Part shown: in pieces, positions 62,916-64,000 of the stretch
Numbering within the stretch: the stretch's first letter is position 1
How the letters are laid out: every line of letters starts with the position of its first letter
Assembly (NCBI GenBank): GCA_950097015.1
Contig: CATNEN010000001.1
Coordinates: forward strand, 19,906,501-19,970,500
DNA length: 64,000 bases
Direction: 5' to 3'
Source of the DNA: Macrostomum hystrix
Lineage: Eukaryota; Platyhelminthes; Macrostomidae
Notes under the pieces: model-generated
The model's input: only the letters and a program-made list of their open reading frames with translations
Databases searched by the model: none
Told to the model about the DNA's origin: nothing
Translations under genes and position numbers: made by a program

Positions 62916-63983
62916 ATGGAAAAGCTTTACTACAACCCCGCTCAGCCGGCCAGTTTCTCAGGTGCATCAAAGTTGCAGCAGCAACTAGGGAAAAATAATG
63001 AGGTGAAATCTAGAAAATACATTGAGCTGTGGTTAACTGAACAGCCCGTGCACACACTGCACAGGTCGGCTAGAAGGCGCTATCCCAGAGCACCAATCAT
63101 AGTGCGATCCATTGACGATCAATGGGAGCTTGACTTGATTGAGATGATTCCATTCGCAAAGTACAATAATGGCTACAAGTACATTCTCACATGCATTGAT
63201 GTGCTGTCTAAATGTGCATGGGCCAGGCCATTGAAAAATAAATCAGCTGCAGAAGTGCAGTCCGCATTCGAGAGCATTCTGAAATACTCAAAACGCCAGC
63301 CTCGCACAGTCCGCACAGATCAGGGGAAAGAGTTTCTTAACACTACTTTTCGCCAATTCTGCATAGAGCGGGGGATTCTGGCTTTCCCAACCAATAGTGA
63401 GCAGAAAGCAGCCATCATTGAGCGATGGAACAGAACTCTGAAGAGCAAAATTTGGCGGTATTTCACGTACAAAAGCACCCTGCACTGGGTTGACGTGCTG
63501 TCCAAGCTAGTGAAGTCCTACAACAGCACTTACCATAGAAGCATAAAAATGGCGCCAACAAGCGTCTGCAAAGAGAATGAATCTGAGGTCTGGATGAACC
63601 TGTACGATGGGAAAGCAATTGAGACAATAGAGAAGCTGAAGAAACCGAAATTCTGCGACAATCAGTTAGTGAGAATTTCCAATGCACCCAGGGTGTTCCG
63701 AAAGGGCTACAAGGCCAACTGGAGCGAGGAAGTGTACACTGTGGTGGCCAGGGCCCCGAAGCACTACCCGTACATGTACAAGATTAGAGACATGAAGGGG
63801 GAAGAGATTCGAGGCCTCTTCCATGAGCATGAGCTGCAGGCTGTTCCGGACTCACAGCGGTTGTATGTGATTGAAAAGATTTTGAAGACTGAGAAACGTC
63901 ATGGAAAAATCCGATATCTTGTGAAGTGGGCCGGCTACAACTCCACCGGGTGGGTGGATGAAAAGGACTTAAGAAAAGTCTAG
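62916..63983 (+). CDS. Polinton/Maverick-type integrase with C-terminal chromodomain
   Basis: 355 aa from the ATG at 62916, intact. The N-terminal region (YYNPAQPASFSGASKL, then WLTEQPVHTLH and ARRRYPR) and the core follow the family also known from transposon-derived F54H12.3-like proteins. Catalytic residues are D73 (WELDLIEM), D135 (VRTDQGKEF) and E169 (AIIERWNRTLK), the DDE set of retroviral-type integrases. HRSIKMAP follows the core. Residues about 315-353 are a chromodomain (YVIEKILK, YLVKWAGYNSTGW) that may target methylated histones. The enzyme joins element ends to host DNA. Downstream partner genes (polymerase B, capsid, protease, ATPase) would lie beyond the window. It could also be a solo relic. 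Confidence 0.88.
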   Translation: MEKLYYNPAQPASFSGASKLQQQLGKNNEVKSRKYIELWLTEQPVHTLHRSARRRYPRAPIIVRSIDDQWELDLIEMIPFAKYNNGYKYILTCIDVLSKCAWARPLKNKSAAEVQSAFESILKYSKRQPRTVRTDQGKEFLNTTFRQFCIERGILAFPTNSEQKAAIIERWNRTLKSKIWRYFTYKSTLHWVDVLSKLVKSYNSTYHRSIKMAPTSVCKENESEVWMNLYDGKAIETIEKLKKPKFCDNQLVRISNAPRVFRKGYKANWSEEVYTVVARAPKHYPYMYKIRDMKGEEIRGLFHEHELQAVPDSQRLYVIEKILKTEKRHGKIRYLVKWAGYNSTGWVDEKDLRKV

Positions 63984-64000
63984 TAGTAAACCTATTTCGG

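Overview
This window looks like a piece of an invertebrate animal nuclear genome. The metazoan signals are a HES-type bHLH gene ending in WRPW (59000-59368), an ETS-domain exon (52587-52891), short GT-AG introns, TATA boxes and Kozak-type starts, and a dense mix of animal-type transposable elements. I cannot name the species. Only the ETS and HES loci look like ordinary host genes; nearly everything else is mobile or repetitive DNA.

Layout. 1-10.3 kb: two large non-autonomous Helitron-like elements, each made of a 23-bp satellite, an AT-rich spacer, an 18-bp minisatellite and a 3' end with a hairpin plus CTAG|T; a third copy is at 45.9-46.6 kb, a fragment at 51.7-52.2 kb and an inverted remnant at 45.7-45.9 kb. 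10.3-13.6 kb: a Helitron-like 5' end, a two-exon RPA-like ssDNA-binding gene, minisatellites and a broken Pro/Tyr-rich ORF. 13.62-15.87 and 38.78-41.04 kb: two LTR-like direct repeats of about 2.25 kb, each with a TATA box and a poly(A) signal. Between them, about 18.26-36.93 kb, lies the most interesting part: an 18.7-kb block marked throughout by the palindrome TATTTTCGCGAAAATA or variants, with its own gene set. 41-43 kb: Helitron helicase remnant, another Helitron 5' end and a Helitron-like N-terminal repeat ORF. 43.4-52.4 kb: minisatellites, copies of a repeat family, a hAT pseudogene and a deleted Tc1/IS630-like element. 52.6-60.5 kb: the ETS and HES loci with local duplications. 60.8-64 kb: the start of a Polinton/Maverick-like element with a PC4-like ssDNA-binding ORF and a chromodomain integrase.

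The 18.7-kb block encodes (i) a three-exon protein with two N-terminal zinc fingers and a tyrosine-recombinase-like domain; (ii) a single-exon relative that keeps the zinc fingers and a C-terminal GRLI motif but lacks the recombinase domain; (iii) a two-exon Rep-like superfamily 3 helicase whose N terminus carries a PCNA-binding (PIP-box) motif; (iv) two paralogous small helical proteins; (v) an Ala-rich protein, a Ser/Arg-rich protein and a 31-residue-repeat protein interrupted by an in-frame TAG; and (vi) three tRNA-like genes with pol III terminators whose anticodon positions read TTA, CTA and CTA, complementary to stop codons. A pair of long hairpins and three arrays of a roughly 100-bp palindrome-bearing repeat lie between the genes. 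Together these suggest a large integrated replicon or virus-like mobile element (recombinase for integration, Rep helicase recruiting host PCNA for replication). This is inference: neither end of the block was resolved, no capsid gene was recognised, and no database search was possible.
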